Below are positions 1 to 7,711 of a stretch of 20,736 bases of DNA, piece after piece. This stretch comes from a virus. Each line of letters begins with the position of its first letter. Within the stretch, counting starts at the first letter, position 1. The DNA is taken from positions 1 through 20,736 of the IMG/VR virus record IMGVR_UViG_3300026521_000411; one strand, given 5' to 3'. Under the pieces are notes generated by a model. It was given only the letters and a program-made list of their open reading frames with translations. It made no database searches and was not told the DNA's origin. The position numbers and the translations under genes are program-made.

Positions 1-1409
1 ATTTCCATTTTTTCAAATTCTTTACGATCGGCTTTCTTGAATTTAATTCCAGCTAAATCAGCAATTTTATTAATTGCATCACCTTTATTAAGTTCATGAA
101 CTTTCATAAATGCTTCGACTATGCTATAAGATTGACTATCATGGAAATCTTCAAATTTTAAAGAGTTCTTATAAATTGCCATACTTGGTTTAGTCTCTTC
201 GTGGAACAGACAGTTAATTTTCCAATAACTACCATGATCCTCAAAATTAACATCTGGGAATAGAGCGGCTAAATTAAATAAACCATCTTGAATCTTTTGT
301 TTGAGATTTTGTACTAACTCGTATTCTAATGGATTGGTATTTAAAATATTTAAATTATTTTTATTTTGAGCTAAATCAATTCTCGCATCTTCAGCTAAAA
401 CATCTTTTGGAAACATTAGAGATTGTGTTTCTTTACTAAGCTTCTGAAAACTTTTAATAATACCAATATAATAATCTTCGTAACTTTTCTTTTGGATATC
501 AGTATATCCACTAGCTAAAATTTCACTATCTATTTCAGTTATTAATTTAGCGAATTCTTCTTTTAATAATTCTTGATTAAAGAAATCAAAAATTCCAGTT
601 GTACCAATAGTAAAAAATGTTGGAATATTTCCATATTTTTGGTGGACTATTCCAGCAGCTCTTTGAGTATGCGAAATATCTTTGAACGATGCATCGAAGT
701 CCATAATAATTTCAGAGAAGTTACCCATAATATCTTTAACAAGAACTCCAAAAGTTTTCTTACCAAGAATAGCCCCGAGTCTATTAAAAATTAATTTTGC
801 ATCACCAGCATATAAATCTTGATCAAAATCAAAAGCTATTTGAATTCCTCCACCAGTTACCATACTAAAAGAAGGGATTACTGATTCAAAACCATGTCCT
901 TTTAATAAGGAAAATAATTCTAAATAACTTCTAATGATTACCATCTTTTGATAATTTTCTTCTAAAGAATAAACATGAAATCTTTCTTTAGTTCCTTTAA
1001 TATGTGCATCTATATCAAGTACGATAGTATTTAATTTTTTAAAAGTATTAATACTTGGAGCTTTTACATTACCTTTTTCATTAAGGTTTTTTGGATCGTA
1101 TTCAAAAATTCCGGTACTTATCGAAATACCACAATCATGATGAGGTAAAGAAACTATCTTATTTTTTAAATAGTTTATTAAATCATTTGGGTTCTTTAAT
1201 TGAACATTATCGGTAATTTCAAAATCTTTTATATTTTCATATTTTCCACGAATCTCTTGTTTAACTTTAGCTTGAAAAACTATTCTAGCTGTTTCATCTT
1301 CTTTAAAATCATTAACTTTGAATATTTTATTCCAGTAAGTTATGATATCTTGTTCGTTCATAATTTGTGTAAAGTCTATTTCTTGATTATTTTGAGGTGC
1401 AGATTGCAT
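1..1409 (-). CDS. Archaeo-eukaryotic-type primase with CHC2-like domain (C-terminus beyond window)
   Basis: An uninterrupted minus-strand frame of 469 codons starts with ATG at 1409, seven bases after an AAGGAAA ribosome binding site, and runs off the left edge. Residues 132-136 read DIDAH (AEP motif I, metal-binding Asp pair). Residues 185-196 read TGGGIQIAFDFD, and 237-258 contain DFDASF...DISHTQRAAGIVHQK, matching the AEP signature D..(8-12)..R.PG..N.K. Near 391-424 a segment C400-L-F-H403-EETKPSM followed by F419-x-D-F-H-D resembles the DnaG CHC2 primase zinc finger (CPFH.EKTPS...F.D), but the second Cys pair is missing. Family knowledge: such proteins synthesise replication primers, and many carry a C-terminal helicase, which here would lie outside the window. 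It follows a homing endonuclease gene with a 32-nt gap. CDS certain; primase assignment likely; the exact AEP clade is not determined. Confidence 0.82.
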   Translation of the reverse strand, partial: MQSAPQNNQEIDFTQIMNEQDIITYWNKIFKVNDFKEDETARIVFQAKVKQEIRGKYENIKDFEITDNVQLKNPNDLINYLKNKIVSLPHHDCGISISTGIFEYDPKNLNEKGNVKAPSINTFKKLNTIVLDIDAHIKGTKERFHVYSLEENYQKMVIIRSYLELFSLLKGHGFESVIPSFSMVTGGGIQIAFDFDQDLYAGDAKLIFNRLGAILGKKTFGVLVKDIMGNFSEIIMDFDASFKDISHTQRAAGIVHQKYGNIPTFFTIGTTGIFDFFNQELLKEEFAKLITEIDSEILASGYTDIQKKSYEDYYIGIIKSFQKLSKETQSLMFPKDVLAEDARIDLAQNKNNLNILNTNPLEYELVQNLKQKIQDGLFNLAALFPDVNFEDHGSYWKINCLFHEETKPSMAIYKNSLKFEDFHDSQSYSIVEAFMKVHELNKGDAINKIADLAGIKFKKADRKEFEKME

Positions 1410-1432
1410 TATTGTTTTCCTTATCTTATTAA

Positions 1433-1440
1433 TATTTATA
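1433..1440 (-). promoter_or_regulatory. Candidate TATAAATA promoter box before the primase gene
   Basis: On the minus strand TATAAATA lies 24 bases upstream of the primase ATG, inside a 32-nt intergenic gap. The same octamer precedes the RNA polymerase beta and beta' genes, an 11.5 kb gene and the structured leader at 20.3 kb. T4 late promoters use this octamer, and it also fits an A/T-rich -10 element. At this base composition it occurs often by chance inside genes, so only the position supports it. Confidence 0.35.
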
Positions 1441-1441
1441 T

Positions 1442-2329
1442 CTATAATCTGTATTCTAAGAATTCTTCTATATTATTAAGGTAATAATATGGTATTCTTA
1501 TAATTGGTATATTGTTATTTCTACAATATTCATTTTTTATAAAATCTCTTTTCCGAGTATTTTTAAAAGATTCTTCTCCGCCAAAATGGTCTACCTTTTT
1601 AAAATGCTGTTCTCCGTCAAATTCAATTATTGTATTTGAATTAGGTAAATAAAAATCAAATCGTAAACCTTTTTTAAATTTGCAATCTTTAAAAGTTTTT
1701 TCTTGAATATATTCTATATTATTTTCTTCTAAATAAGTTCTTATTTTATTTTCACCAAGCGAATTTTTACATTTTGGACAACCTGCCCCATTTCGATGAT
1801 TCAATGGGCTTTGAAAAAATGATCCATGTTTTAAGCAAATTATTTCAATATTTTTAACATTATTTTTATAACTTACTTTTGAATAATCATATTTATATCC
1901 ATGAATTTTTCTAAAATCTTTTATAACATTATCTAAATTTTTTCTAAATTTATCATTGGAGCATTTTACACATCCATATGATAAATGTCCATTTGGTTGT
2001 TGAAAAAAACTTCCGTGAATAGGACATATGATTTCGATGGGAGTTCTGGAATTTTTATAAATTACTTTCGAATAATCGTATTTATTTCCATGAACTTTTT
2101 TAAAATCTTCTAGAACTTTATCTAATTTTTTAAATTTATTAATTTTAGCACATTCTTGGCAACCATTTCCATTTAAATGATCATTAGCGGTTTGTAAAAA
2201 TTTACCATGTTCTGAGCATATAATAATTAATTTATTAAAAATTCCAGTATAATCTGTTTCCGAATAATCATATTTATTTCCATGTTTGTTCATAGAACGT
2301 TCTATGAATATTTTAGTATTTAAAGCCAT
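1442..2329 (-). CDS. Vsr-like (EDxHD-type) homing endonuclease with three zinc-ribbon repeats
   Basis: The 295-residue protein has three repeats of about 57 residues of the form ..F..HG.KYDYS...Y......I.C..HG.F.Q.P..H..G.GC..C (about residues 8-60, 72-122, 132-190). They resemble the DUF723-type DNA-binding repeats of phage endonucleases. The C-terminal domain has FDFYLP (from 224), EFDGEQHF (236-243) and RD...NEYCRNNNI.IIRIPY, the fold signature of Vsr/EDxHD nucleases. Family role: site-specific cleavage that spreads the gene, often without an intron. It starts 10 nt after the RNA polymerase beta' stop and ends 32 nt before the primase, so it sits between two core genes. The ribosome binding site (AGGTTA) is weak. 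It is homologous to the products at 16162 and 19217. Confidence 0.85.
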   Translation of the reverse strand: MALNTKIFIERSMNKHGNKYDYSETDYTGIFNKLIIICSEHGKFLQTANDHLNGNGCQECAKINKFKKLDKVLEDFKKVHGNKYDYSKVIYKNSRTPIEIICPIHGSFFQQPNGHLSYGCVKCSNDKFRKNLDNVIKDFRKIHGYKYDYSKVSYKNNVKNIEIICLKHGSFFQSPLNHRNGAGCPKCKNSLGENKIRTYLEENNIEYIQEKTFKDCKFKKGLRFDFYLPNSNTIIEFDGEQHFKKVDHFGGEESFKNTRKRDFIKNEYCRNNNIPIIRIPYYYLNNIEEFLEYRL

Positions 2330-2338
2330 ACTATTAAC

Positions 2339-3550
2339 CTATTTTGTAGCGTTATATAAACCTATTTGACTATCGGTTTTCACACCCCAGTTCTGAATAC
2401 TTAAATTGGCTGGATTTACAAAGCGTTGTTTTGACATCGCGCTAAAATTTTCATCTGCTTCTTTAGCAGCTTCTTTACTAAAAATTGCTGCAGCTGCTAA
2501 AATATCTCCATCAGAGTTTTTTAATAAAGGTAAACCATCTAAGAAAAAATTATGAGCATTATCATTCTCCATAACCAAATCTACCATTTTTAAATTATCC
2601 TGATCAACCTGAACTTTTTCAAAGACTATATCTGTACATGGAATCAATTCGATTTCGCCCGAATTTATACCAATTGGATCTAAATCTCGTTCCATAATAT
2701 TTATATCCGATATATTATTAAAAAATTTAAGATATTTTGATTTAAGCTGACCATCCAATATAAAATACTTCAGATTTCTAAACTTAAATTTTAAATCTTC
2801 GATAATCGTTGTTTCGTTTTCTTTTATTAATACTTTATATAAATAAGGACTAAATTTATATCGTAATATAAATTTGTCATCTTGCTTTCGAATACTATAA
2901 CTAGCTTCTAAAAGATTAAACAATAAACCAACACTATATAAATTAATATTTTTTGGAATTTCTCCAAAGTCATTAAATAAATGCGTTAAACCCAATAAAA
3001 ATTTATAATGTGAATTTATTAAAATATTTTTATTAAAACTTATTTTGTTATTAACTTGTATAATAAAATTTTGTATAAATAATTTTTCTTCTTCCGTAAA
3101 TTCCTTTGACTCCGATACTCCATTTATACCAAGCAGAATATATTTACTAACGAGTTTACCAAAAGTGTACGTTAAGGCTACTTTTATTTTCCGAAGAGTT
3201 CTTTTGTCTTGAATTATTAATGATTCATTATCTCTTTTTAGAAAAGAATATTTCCAAATTAAAAAATAATTTTGAGGATTATCGATAATACTATCTATAT
3301 TTGGAGATAGTATTTCTAAACTATCTTTCTCAATTGCCATTATAGACTCTTTTTCCGAAATTCGGAAATCGGTTTTTTTATTAAACAATCCTAAGTTAAT
3401 GCGGTATTTGTGTATACCAAAATCATTCTTACTTAATATTCGGTATTGATTGGGAACTTTGTGAATACTAGTTCCAATAATATTTTGATTTATAATTTTA
3501 CTTTTATGTATTTTATTAACTGTTTCTATACTTTTAACAATTTTATTCAT
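2339..3550 (-). CDS. RNA polymerase beta' subunit, N-terminal part (phage multisubunit type)
   Basis: The 403-residue protein is recognised by its last 70 residues: LPLLKNSDGDILAAAAIFS, then KEAAKEAD, PANL and D..IGLYNAT. These line up with the RpoC active-site region NADFDGDQMAVHVPL..EA..EA...PAN...D..LGLY..T. D347 and D349 match two of the three catalytic Mg-binding aspartates; the first aligns with N345. Upstream similarity is low, but ERDLDP near 285 may be the RdP element before the active site. The protein stops just after this region, as in jumbo phages with split beta'. The rest must be encoded elsewhere, since the next genes are a homing endonuclease and a primase. Start: ATG 3550 with AACGGAG. 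A probable partner is the beta subunit at 12639. Assignment rests mainly on the C-terminal motif block. Confidence 0.72.
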   Translation of the reverse strand: MNKIVKSIETVNKIHKSKIINQNIIGTSIHKVPNQYRILSKNDFGIHKYRINLGLFNKKTDFRISEKESIMAIEKDSLEILSPNIDSIIDNPQNYFLIWKYSFLKRDNESLIIQDKRTLRKIKVALTYTFGKLVSKYILLGINGVSESKEFTEEEKLFIQNFIIQVNNKISFNKNILINSHYKFLLGLTHLFNDFGEIPKNINLYSVGLLFNLLEASYSIRKQDDKFILRYKFSPYLYKVLIKENETTIIEDLKFKFRNLKYFILDGQLKSKYLKFFNNISDINIMERDLDPIGINSGEIELIPCTDIVFEKVQVDQDNLKMVDLVMENDNAHNFFLDGLPLLKNSDGDILAAAAIFSKEAAKEADENFSAMSKQRFVNPANLSIQNWGVKTDSQIGLYNATK

Positions 3551-3706
3551 TATTGCTCCGTTTAATTCTTTTTTTAATTCTTTTTTTTGTATAATATATC
3601 TATTAATCTGGTCGTCTATCCTTAGATAAAATACTAATATTTATAGACATTTGTTCGTTAAATAAACGACAGGAAAATCCAGGGATTAATCCCTGGATTT
3701 ATAATT
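3551..3706 (-). promoter_or_regulatory. Intergenic region with candidate promoter for the beta' gene
   Basis: This 156-nt gap is one of the largest on the minus-strand side. It carries a terminator-like palindrome near the upstream gene end (3675-3700). On the minus strand a TATAAATA box at 3645-3638 is followed by TATTAG, and a TATATTATA run lies closer to the gene. It probably separates two transcription units, the 3707-4933 genes upstream and beta'-endonuclease-primase downstream. The promoter call is positional inference only. Confidence 0.4.
3675..3700 (-). terminator. Perfect 26-nt palindrome, probable terminator
   Basis: Eleven base pairs (AAATCCAGGGA / TCCCTGGATTT) close a TTAA loop, starting 7 nt after the TAA of the 3707-4201 gene. 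On the minus strand the stem ends in ATTTTCC, so the U tract is short. Because the palindrome is symmetric it could also act on the other strand. It is notably more G+C-rich than its surroundings. Confidence 0.6.
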
Positions 3707-4201
3707 TTAGTCTAGAAGGTTAGCGAATGAATTTTTAGAAAAACATATTGGACATAAAAGATCCAAATCATTATCTAAAAAATATTTATAAGTTTTTTGA
3801 TATATATCCGAATATGTGTCGTCAGTAACATCATCTGTTCCCTGATCATCTTTAGTTGTAACTTTACCATCTCTAAATGGATAAAGTTGATTAATATTAG
3901 CTTTATAAGCGCATATTTTACAAAATATAATATCTTTATTATCTTCCAAATCCCAATCGGTTAACCAACTATCTGGAATAGTTATATTAGTATACATCAT
4001 ATTTTCTGGAAAGAAATCAAACGAGAATTTCCGAAGAATATTTCCATCTTTATCAGTATATTGATACACTTTGAAATCGCTCGGTTCTATAGTTTTACCG
4101 CCATAAATATCAAAAAAATTTTTTAATCTGTCATCTATATCGTCTTTTGTTCCTTTAGCTTCTTGTACCAAAGTACTGGTGTCCTTTAACGTTATTTTCA
4201 T
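3707..4201 (-). CDS. Hypothetical protein with two CxxC zinc-binding pairs
   Basis: This 164-residue protein has no family I recognise. It has two CxxC knuckles, F-C-K-I-C near residue 93 and L-C-P-I-C near 152, about 56 residues apart, which could bind one zinc ion. The segment between is acidic (DDQGTDDVTDDTYSD). The N-terminus is a charged, amphipathic stretch. It starts at ATG 4201 after AAAGGT and follows the 4220-4933 gene by 18 nt, so the two are probably co-transcribed. A hairpin terminator lies directly after its stop. Its place next to RNA polymerase beta' might hint at a transcription role, but that is only a guess. Confidence 0.75.
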   Translation of the reverse strand: MKITLKDTSTLVQEAKGTKDDIDDRLKNFFDIYGGKTIEPSDFKVYQYTDKDGNILRKFSFDFFPENMMYTNITIPDSWLTDWDLEDNKDIIFCKICAYKANINQLYPFRDGKVTTKDDQGTDDVTDDTYSDIYQKTYKYFLDNDLDLLCPICFSKNSFANLLD

Positions 4202-4219
4202 TTTTTACCTTTATAATAA

Positions 4220-4933
4220 TTAATTTATAAGATTTAAATAATCTTTTTCGATATATTGTCTAAATAAATTTACAAGTTTTTCTAAATCCGTTTGTAATAT
4301 TATAGATTTATAAATTTCATAATATTTATTTTGTTTTCTAATATGTTCTTCGAATATATCTCTTGAATTTTCAAGAGTATTTTTTTTACTGATTTCGGCA
4401 ATTTCATCTATAATATTATTAAAATTATGCATCTTTGTAATTTTAATATCAATTTGATCACATAATAATTTTTTAATTTTATAAATATTATCATTATCAT
4501 AATCGAATAATCGATATAATAGCGTCTCCGATGGAGTTTTAAATTCTTCTTCATTTATGAAATCTTCACTACTATATAATTCCATGAGTTTGGCGCTATT
4601 TTTAAAAATTGGTTTTAAAATCTCGTATGGTAAGAGCTGCATATAAAAAATAACAAATTTTTTAACAAATAATCTTTTATTTTTTATAGTATCTTTACGA
4701 ATTTCTTGTATATCTATATCAAGATATGTTTCGTTTACTTCATCTATTAGAATTTCAAAAATATTCGAAAAATAATTTTGAAATTCTTCATCATTTAGTT
4801 TTTCCAAATCACTTTCAAATAAATAAAAATTAAAATTTTTAATGTCCGTCATTTTTAAAAATTTGCCTTCGGAAATAATTTCCGAAGGCTCGTATACTTC
4901 ATCTATTAATTCTGTATTGTTATAAAATATCAT
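4220..4933 (-). CDS. Hypothetical acidic alpha-helical protein
   Basis: This 237-residue protein is rich in Glu, Asp, Asn, Lys and Ile and has no motif I recognise. The sequence suggests mostly helix, with no signal peptide, no clear membrane segment and no cysteine cluster. It is first in a two-gene unit with the CxxC protein (18 nt apart). An unusual G+C-rich hairpin lies inside its codons 15-23. Upstream is an 87-nt gap with tandem A/T-rich hairpins that ends the lysis block. Size and position would fit a virion assembly or tape-measure-associated protein, but nothing in the sequence proves this. Confidence 0.7.
   Translation of the reverse strand: MIFYNNTELIDEVYEPSEIISEGKFLKMTDIKNFNFYLFESDLEKLNDEEFQNYFSNIFEILIDEVNETYLDIDIQEIRKDTIKNKRLFVKKFVIFYMQLLPYEILKPIFKNSAKLMELYSSEDFINEEEFKTPSETLLYRLFDYDNDNIYKIKKLLCDQIDIKITKMHNFNNIIDEIAEISKKNTLENSRDIFEEHIRKQNKYYEIYKSIILQTDLEKLVNLFRQYIEKDYLNLIN
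4865..4889. repeat. Strong hairpin inside the start of the 4220-4933 gene
   Basis: GCCTTCGGAAAT, one base, then ATTTCCGAAGGC forms a perfect palindrome of 11 usable pairs with a tiny loop, about half G+C in a region that is otherwise mostly A/T. It encodes part of EPSEIISEGK about 45 nt into the message, so it would fold in the early coding mRNA. Confidence 0.5.
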
Positions 4934-4960
4934 ATTTTATTTTCCTTTTTAATAACAATA

Positions 4961-5023
4961 TCTATTAAGCTATTAATAGATATTAAGATATTATTAAGAT
5001 CTTAATATCTTAATAATATCTTA
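4961..5023 (-). terminator. Two tandem A/T-rich hairpins after the endolysin gene
   Basis: A perfect 17-bp hairpin with a 6-nt loop (4984-5000 / 5007-5023) begins at the endolysin stop codon itself. It is followed by a second 8-bp hairpin (4961-4968 / 4973-4980). No clear U tract follows, so this could be a processing site or 3'-end stabiliser and not a classical terminator. Confidence 0.45.
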
Positions 5024-5554
5024 CACTATAATTTGTGATTCTTTTATAGTTTCTAAATCGACTCTAGCATAATTATATTGTTTATCTTTTAATTTTAATT
5101 CTTTTTTATTATTGCCATCTTGTGCTGCAACATGTACCCATCCAGTTGGAAAATATTCACCAATTAATTCTTTATATTCGCAATTATTATAAATAAATTC
5201 CAGTACGTCTATTAATTTAGTTTTTTTACTATAAGGTTCGATATCCGCAGCCAAGCCATAAGCATGATTACTATGTTCGTTGCTTCCAATAGCTTTACAT
5301 AATTCAACGCTTCTATAACCAGAATTTATTTTAATTGGTCCAAATTCCTCTCGAACTGGTTGAATAACGGTATCGACTAAATATTGAATTCTTGGTAAAT
5401 ATTCTCTTGGCATATCATTAGATATACCTTTTCTAAGTGCGGTACTACTATAAAGAAATTCGCTTAACATAAAATTTTTTGATAACTTTATAGTTAATGC
5501 CTCGTTATATTTGATAACGTCTTTAATATTTAATTCTTTTTTAATATCAATCAT
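5021..5554 (-). CDS. M15-family peptidase, probable endolysin
   Basis: This 177-residue protein matches the peptidase M15A fold. It has NFMLSEFLYS near 27, INSGYRS at 76-82, HAYGLAADIE (H97, D104) and GWVHVA (H141). H97, D104 and H141 form the expected zinc-binding set of D-Ala-D-Ala carboxypeptidase-like and L-Ala-D-Glu peptidase enzymes. In phages such proteins cut peptidoglycan cross-bridges at lysis. There is no signal peptide, so it would need a holin for export. The start codon (ATG 5554, after AAAGGCG) overlaps the end of the nuclease gene by 8 nt, indicating translational coupling. The holin is two genes upstream. Confident family call; endolysin role inferred from context. Confidence 0.88.
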   Translation of the reverse strand: MIDIKKELNIKDVIKYNEALTIKLSKNFMLSEFLYSSTALRKGISNDMPREYLPRIQYLVDTVIQPVREEFGPIKINSGYRSVELCKAIGSNEHSNHAYGLAADIEPYSKKTKLIDVLEFIYNNCEYKELIGEYFPTGWVHVAAQDGNNKKELKLKDKQYNYARVDLETIKESQIIV

Positions 5555-6248
5555 AATTCGCCTTTATTTTTTTAATTAATTTTTGATTTTTATGCAAAGT
5601 GTTTCTATAAAAATTACATAGCTTATTACTAATTTTATAATCCATTGGATCATTATTTAATAATTCGGATTCTTTATTTATAAATAAATAACATTCCATT
5701 TCGCGTTGAGATTCTTTTGGAAAATGAATAACTTTTAAAAATTTAGTAGGTACTGCTATTTCATGAATTCCTATTCTTTTAATAGGAGCTTCAAAAAATA
5801 TATAATTTTCTATTTTTAACGAATTATTTATCATCGTTTGATATCTTACATAAAATTCCAGGTACTTCCAAACTTTTCTATTAAGATTCGGTAATTGTGG
5901 GATAATATTCGACATAAGATAAACATTATTTAAAACAGTTTGATTATAATCAAATACTGCGTCTGGTGCCATATGTCCTCTATCGTATCCGGTATTAGTA
6001 TAATCCGAAGTATATGAACGATATGCTCTTGGAATATTTTTATCTGATTTAAAACCAGGCCGTTCAATAATATTTAATTTACCGACCGTTTCGCTAGATG
6101 TTTTGTACTGTACTTTAACTGGTTCCTTATAATTATAATTATAATGAACTGTATATGGGTGTTCGTTTGTTTCTGGAAGTATTTGATCATATACTTCTGC
6201 TATAAGAGCAGATATTATAATTAATAATCCAAATAATATTTTTTTCAT
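5547..6248 (-). CDS. Secreted DNA/RNA non-specific endonuclease (NUC1 family)
   Basis: This 233-residue protein starts with a clear signal peptide (MKKILFGLLIIISALIA), so it should be periplasmic or released. The nuclease core is plain: D89-R-G-H92-M-A-P-D is the DRGH motif with the general-base histidine. N114-I-I-P-Q...L-N123-R-K-V-W-K-Y-L-E131 matches the Mg-binding Asn and Glu of Serratia nuclease (N119/E127, same 8-residue spacing). The family degrades DNA and RNA without sequence preference. It lies between the holin (15-nt gap) and the endolysin (8-nt overlap), so it is expressed with the lysis genes. It may clear nucleic acid released from the dying host or attack neighbouring or competing DNA. 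The role is inferred; the family is confident. Confidence 0.9.
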   Translation of the reverse strand: MKKILFGLLIIISALIAEVYDQILPETNEHPYTVHYNYNYKEPVKVQYKTSSETVGKLNIIERPGFKSDKNIPRAYRSYTSDYTNTGYDRGHMAPDAVFDYNQTVLNNVYLMSNIIPQLPNLNRKVWKYLEFYVRYQTMINNSLKIENYIFFEAPIKRIGIHEIAVPTKFLKVIHFPKESQREMECYLFINKESELLNNDPMDYKISNKLCNFYRNTLHKNQKLIKKIKANYD

Positions 6249-6263
6249 TTATAACCTTTATTT

Positions 6264-6710
6264 CTAATTGGTTTTTGTTAATGTATAATTTTTTACGGCC
6301 TTTTCTACCGATCTACCCACAACGTATCCACCTAACCCTATTTTTAAAAGTTCCCACATATCTGGTGGAATATCTAAAGCAGTTGATGGAATACCAAATA
6401 AGGATAAATATGGATAAATAATATAATTATTGGCTATAATAAAAACGAATGTTAGCATAGTAATTGGACGCCAATTTCTAGCAATCCACGATTCGCTTTG
6501 AGCTTCGGCATTAACTATATTCCCCTGTTGTTTGATAATTTCGGTATTATATTTTTGTAAAGAATCTTGCATCTTTAATTGATATTCTTGAATACCGGCC
6601 TCTAATTGGGCTTTCTGTTCTGGACTTAAATCTGGTGGAAAATAGGATTTAATTAAATCACCACCTGTTTTAACAATATCTCCTAAATCCCCTAAAAATG
6701 GAAATGTCAT
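6264..6710 (-). CDS. Holin of the GTA/3TM type
   Basis: This 148-residue protein has an amphipathic N-terminal region, a coiled-coil-like stretch (SPEQKAQLEAGIQEYQLKMQ, about 29-48), then SESWIARNWRPITM, a long hydrophobic segment (about 80-107) and a C-terminal KIGLGGYVVGRSVEK. This E.W..R.WRP....F......GGY..GRS.EK pattern is typical of the 3TM holin family first described for gene-transfer-agent release. Holins form the inner-membrane lesion that lets the endolysin reach the wall. It is followed by the nuclease and endolysin genes and preceded by a 36-residue peptide gene whose stop overlaps its ribosome binding region (AAAGGAATT). Confidence 0.85.
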   Translation of the reverse strand: MTFPFLGDLGDIVKTGGDLIKSYFPPDLSPEQKAQLEAGIQEYQLKMQDSLQKYNTEIIKQQGNIVNAEAQSESWIARNWRPITMLTFVFIIANNYIIYPYLSLFGIPSTALDIPPDMWELLKIGLGGYVVGRSVEKAVKNYTLTKTN

Positions 6711-6720
6711 TTTAATTCCT

Positions 6721-6831
6721 TTATTTAAATAAATTTGGAATATCTATTAAAGGCGTTCCATCTGAATACGCTCCAAGTATTATAGAAAAACATATCACAG
6801 TCATTATTATAATTTTAGTATTGAGACTCAT
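6721..6831 (-). CDS. 36-residue membrane or secreted peptide in the lysis block
   Basis: A short frame reads MSLNTKIIIMTVICFSIILG..., ending IDIPNLFK. An AAGGATT ribosome binding site stands 6 nt before the ATG, and the TAA lies just ahead of the holin's AAAGGAATT, so the two genes look coupled. Residues 6-22 form one hydrophobic helix, followed by a short polar tail, consistent with a signal anchor or a tiny periplasmic peptide. It could be a spanin-like, antiholin-like or holin-partner peptide, but there is no lipobox and the length is too small to assign. It fills an otherwise empty 142-nt gap. Confidence 0.6.
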   Translation of the reverse strand: MSLNTKIIIMTVICFSIILGAYSDGTPLIDIPNLFK

Positions 6832-6852
6832 TTTAATCCTTATCTTATATTA

Positions 6853-7710
6853 TTATACCAATATATCTAATTTTTTATATTTTTGTTTTTGAGTTTCTGG
6901 TTCTTTTTTAGTTTTTTCTTTTATAATTTTTTTAGCTGTATCTAAAATATTAGATTTAGTTTGTCTATCGAACTTAATCGTTCTTGAGGGTTTGTCTTTT
7001 TTAGGTGTTCCAATATTATCACTGGTTGCTAAACCATTTATCAATTTTTTTAAAGTTTTTGATTTATCTTTATTTTTAGTATCCCTAACTCTTGAAATAA
7101 CCACTCCCTTTAAGAGGGCTCTTTCCAATTTACGATAATTATCCGATTCTTCAAGATGTTTTATAGTCTTTATAGTCTTTAAAAATTTTTTAATAATTGG
7201 TAAAAGAACTGGCATATTTCTAAATCTATGTGTACCAGTTGCGTTTATATGTACTTTAATCTTATTTGGAATATATTTCTTAAATACTTTTAAAGCTATA
7301 TTATTTGGTATTAAATCGTCATCTTTATTTAAAAACATATGTATTTCCGGAATACTATTTATAATTTGATCTGAATTTAAATTTTTAAATCTTTGCTCCA
7401 TTTTAGGAAAGTATCCTAATTTTTTAGTAATGAAATCCAAATCAGTAACAGGATTTAACATTATCAGGGGAAGTTTATATTTGCTGGCATAGTACTTAGA
7501 AATATATCCACCAAAAGATGTTCCAATAATTAAATCAAATTTATTATCTTTAAATAATTTATCAGCCTCTCTAGCATCTATATTATTACCGAACTTAACT
7601 CTAGTTAATACAGCTTCCGCTTTTATATTATGTTGTTTAAATAATTGATTTAATTGATCCGCTTTAGTACTATTCTCACCAGCATATCCATTGATAAATG
7701 CTATTTTCAT
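6853..7710 (-). CDS. YqiA-like alpha/beta-hydrolase (esterase-like) with basic C-terminal extension
   Basis: Residues 1-180 match the YqiA/UPF0227 small esterase fold: a first strand ending INGYAG, the nucleophile elbow GTSFGG with S65, LNPV at 85-88, an acid in NKDDDLIP (D131/D132) and the catalytic His in GTHRF (H161). YqiA-type enzymes have esterase activity; the natural substrate is unknown. Residues 180-285 form a lysine-rich, probably flexible tail absent from YqiA (which is about 190 residues). The tail might bind nucleic acid or act as a virion tether. The gene ends the run of small accessory genes and starts 1 nt after the 7712-8242 stop. It lacks the N-terminal leader of its neighbours. 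Confidence 0.8.
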   Translation of the reverse strand: MKIAFINGYAGENSTKADQLNQLFKQHNIKAEAVLTRVKFGNNIDAREADKLFKDNKFDLIIGTSFGGYISKYYASKYKLPLIMLNPVTDLDFITKKLGYFPKMEQRFKNLNSDQIINSIPEIHMFLNKDDDLIPNNIALKVFKKYIPNKIKVHINATGTHRFRNMPVLLPIIKKFLKTIKTIKHLEESDNYRKLERALLKGVVISRVRDTKNKDKSKTLKKLINGLATSDNIGTPKKDKPSRTIKFDRQTKSNILDTAKKIIKEKTKKEPETQKQKYKKLDILV

Positions 7711-7711
7711 A

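Noticed and set aside
573-1484. Plus-strand open frames at 573-794 and 1200-1484
   Set aside because: They lie antisense to the primase gene (and the end of the endonuclease gene), which has strong motifs, a ribosome site and an unbroken 469-codon frame.
1442-3550. A self-splicing intron interrupting RNA polymerase beta', with the endonuclease inside it
   Set aside because: No continuation of beta' is found after the endonuclease; the next gene is the primase. A naturally split subunit is the simpler reading.
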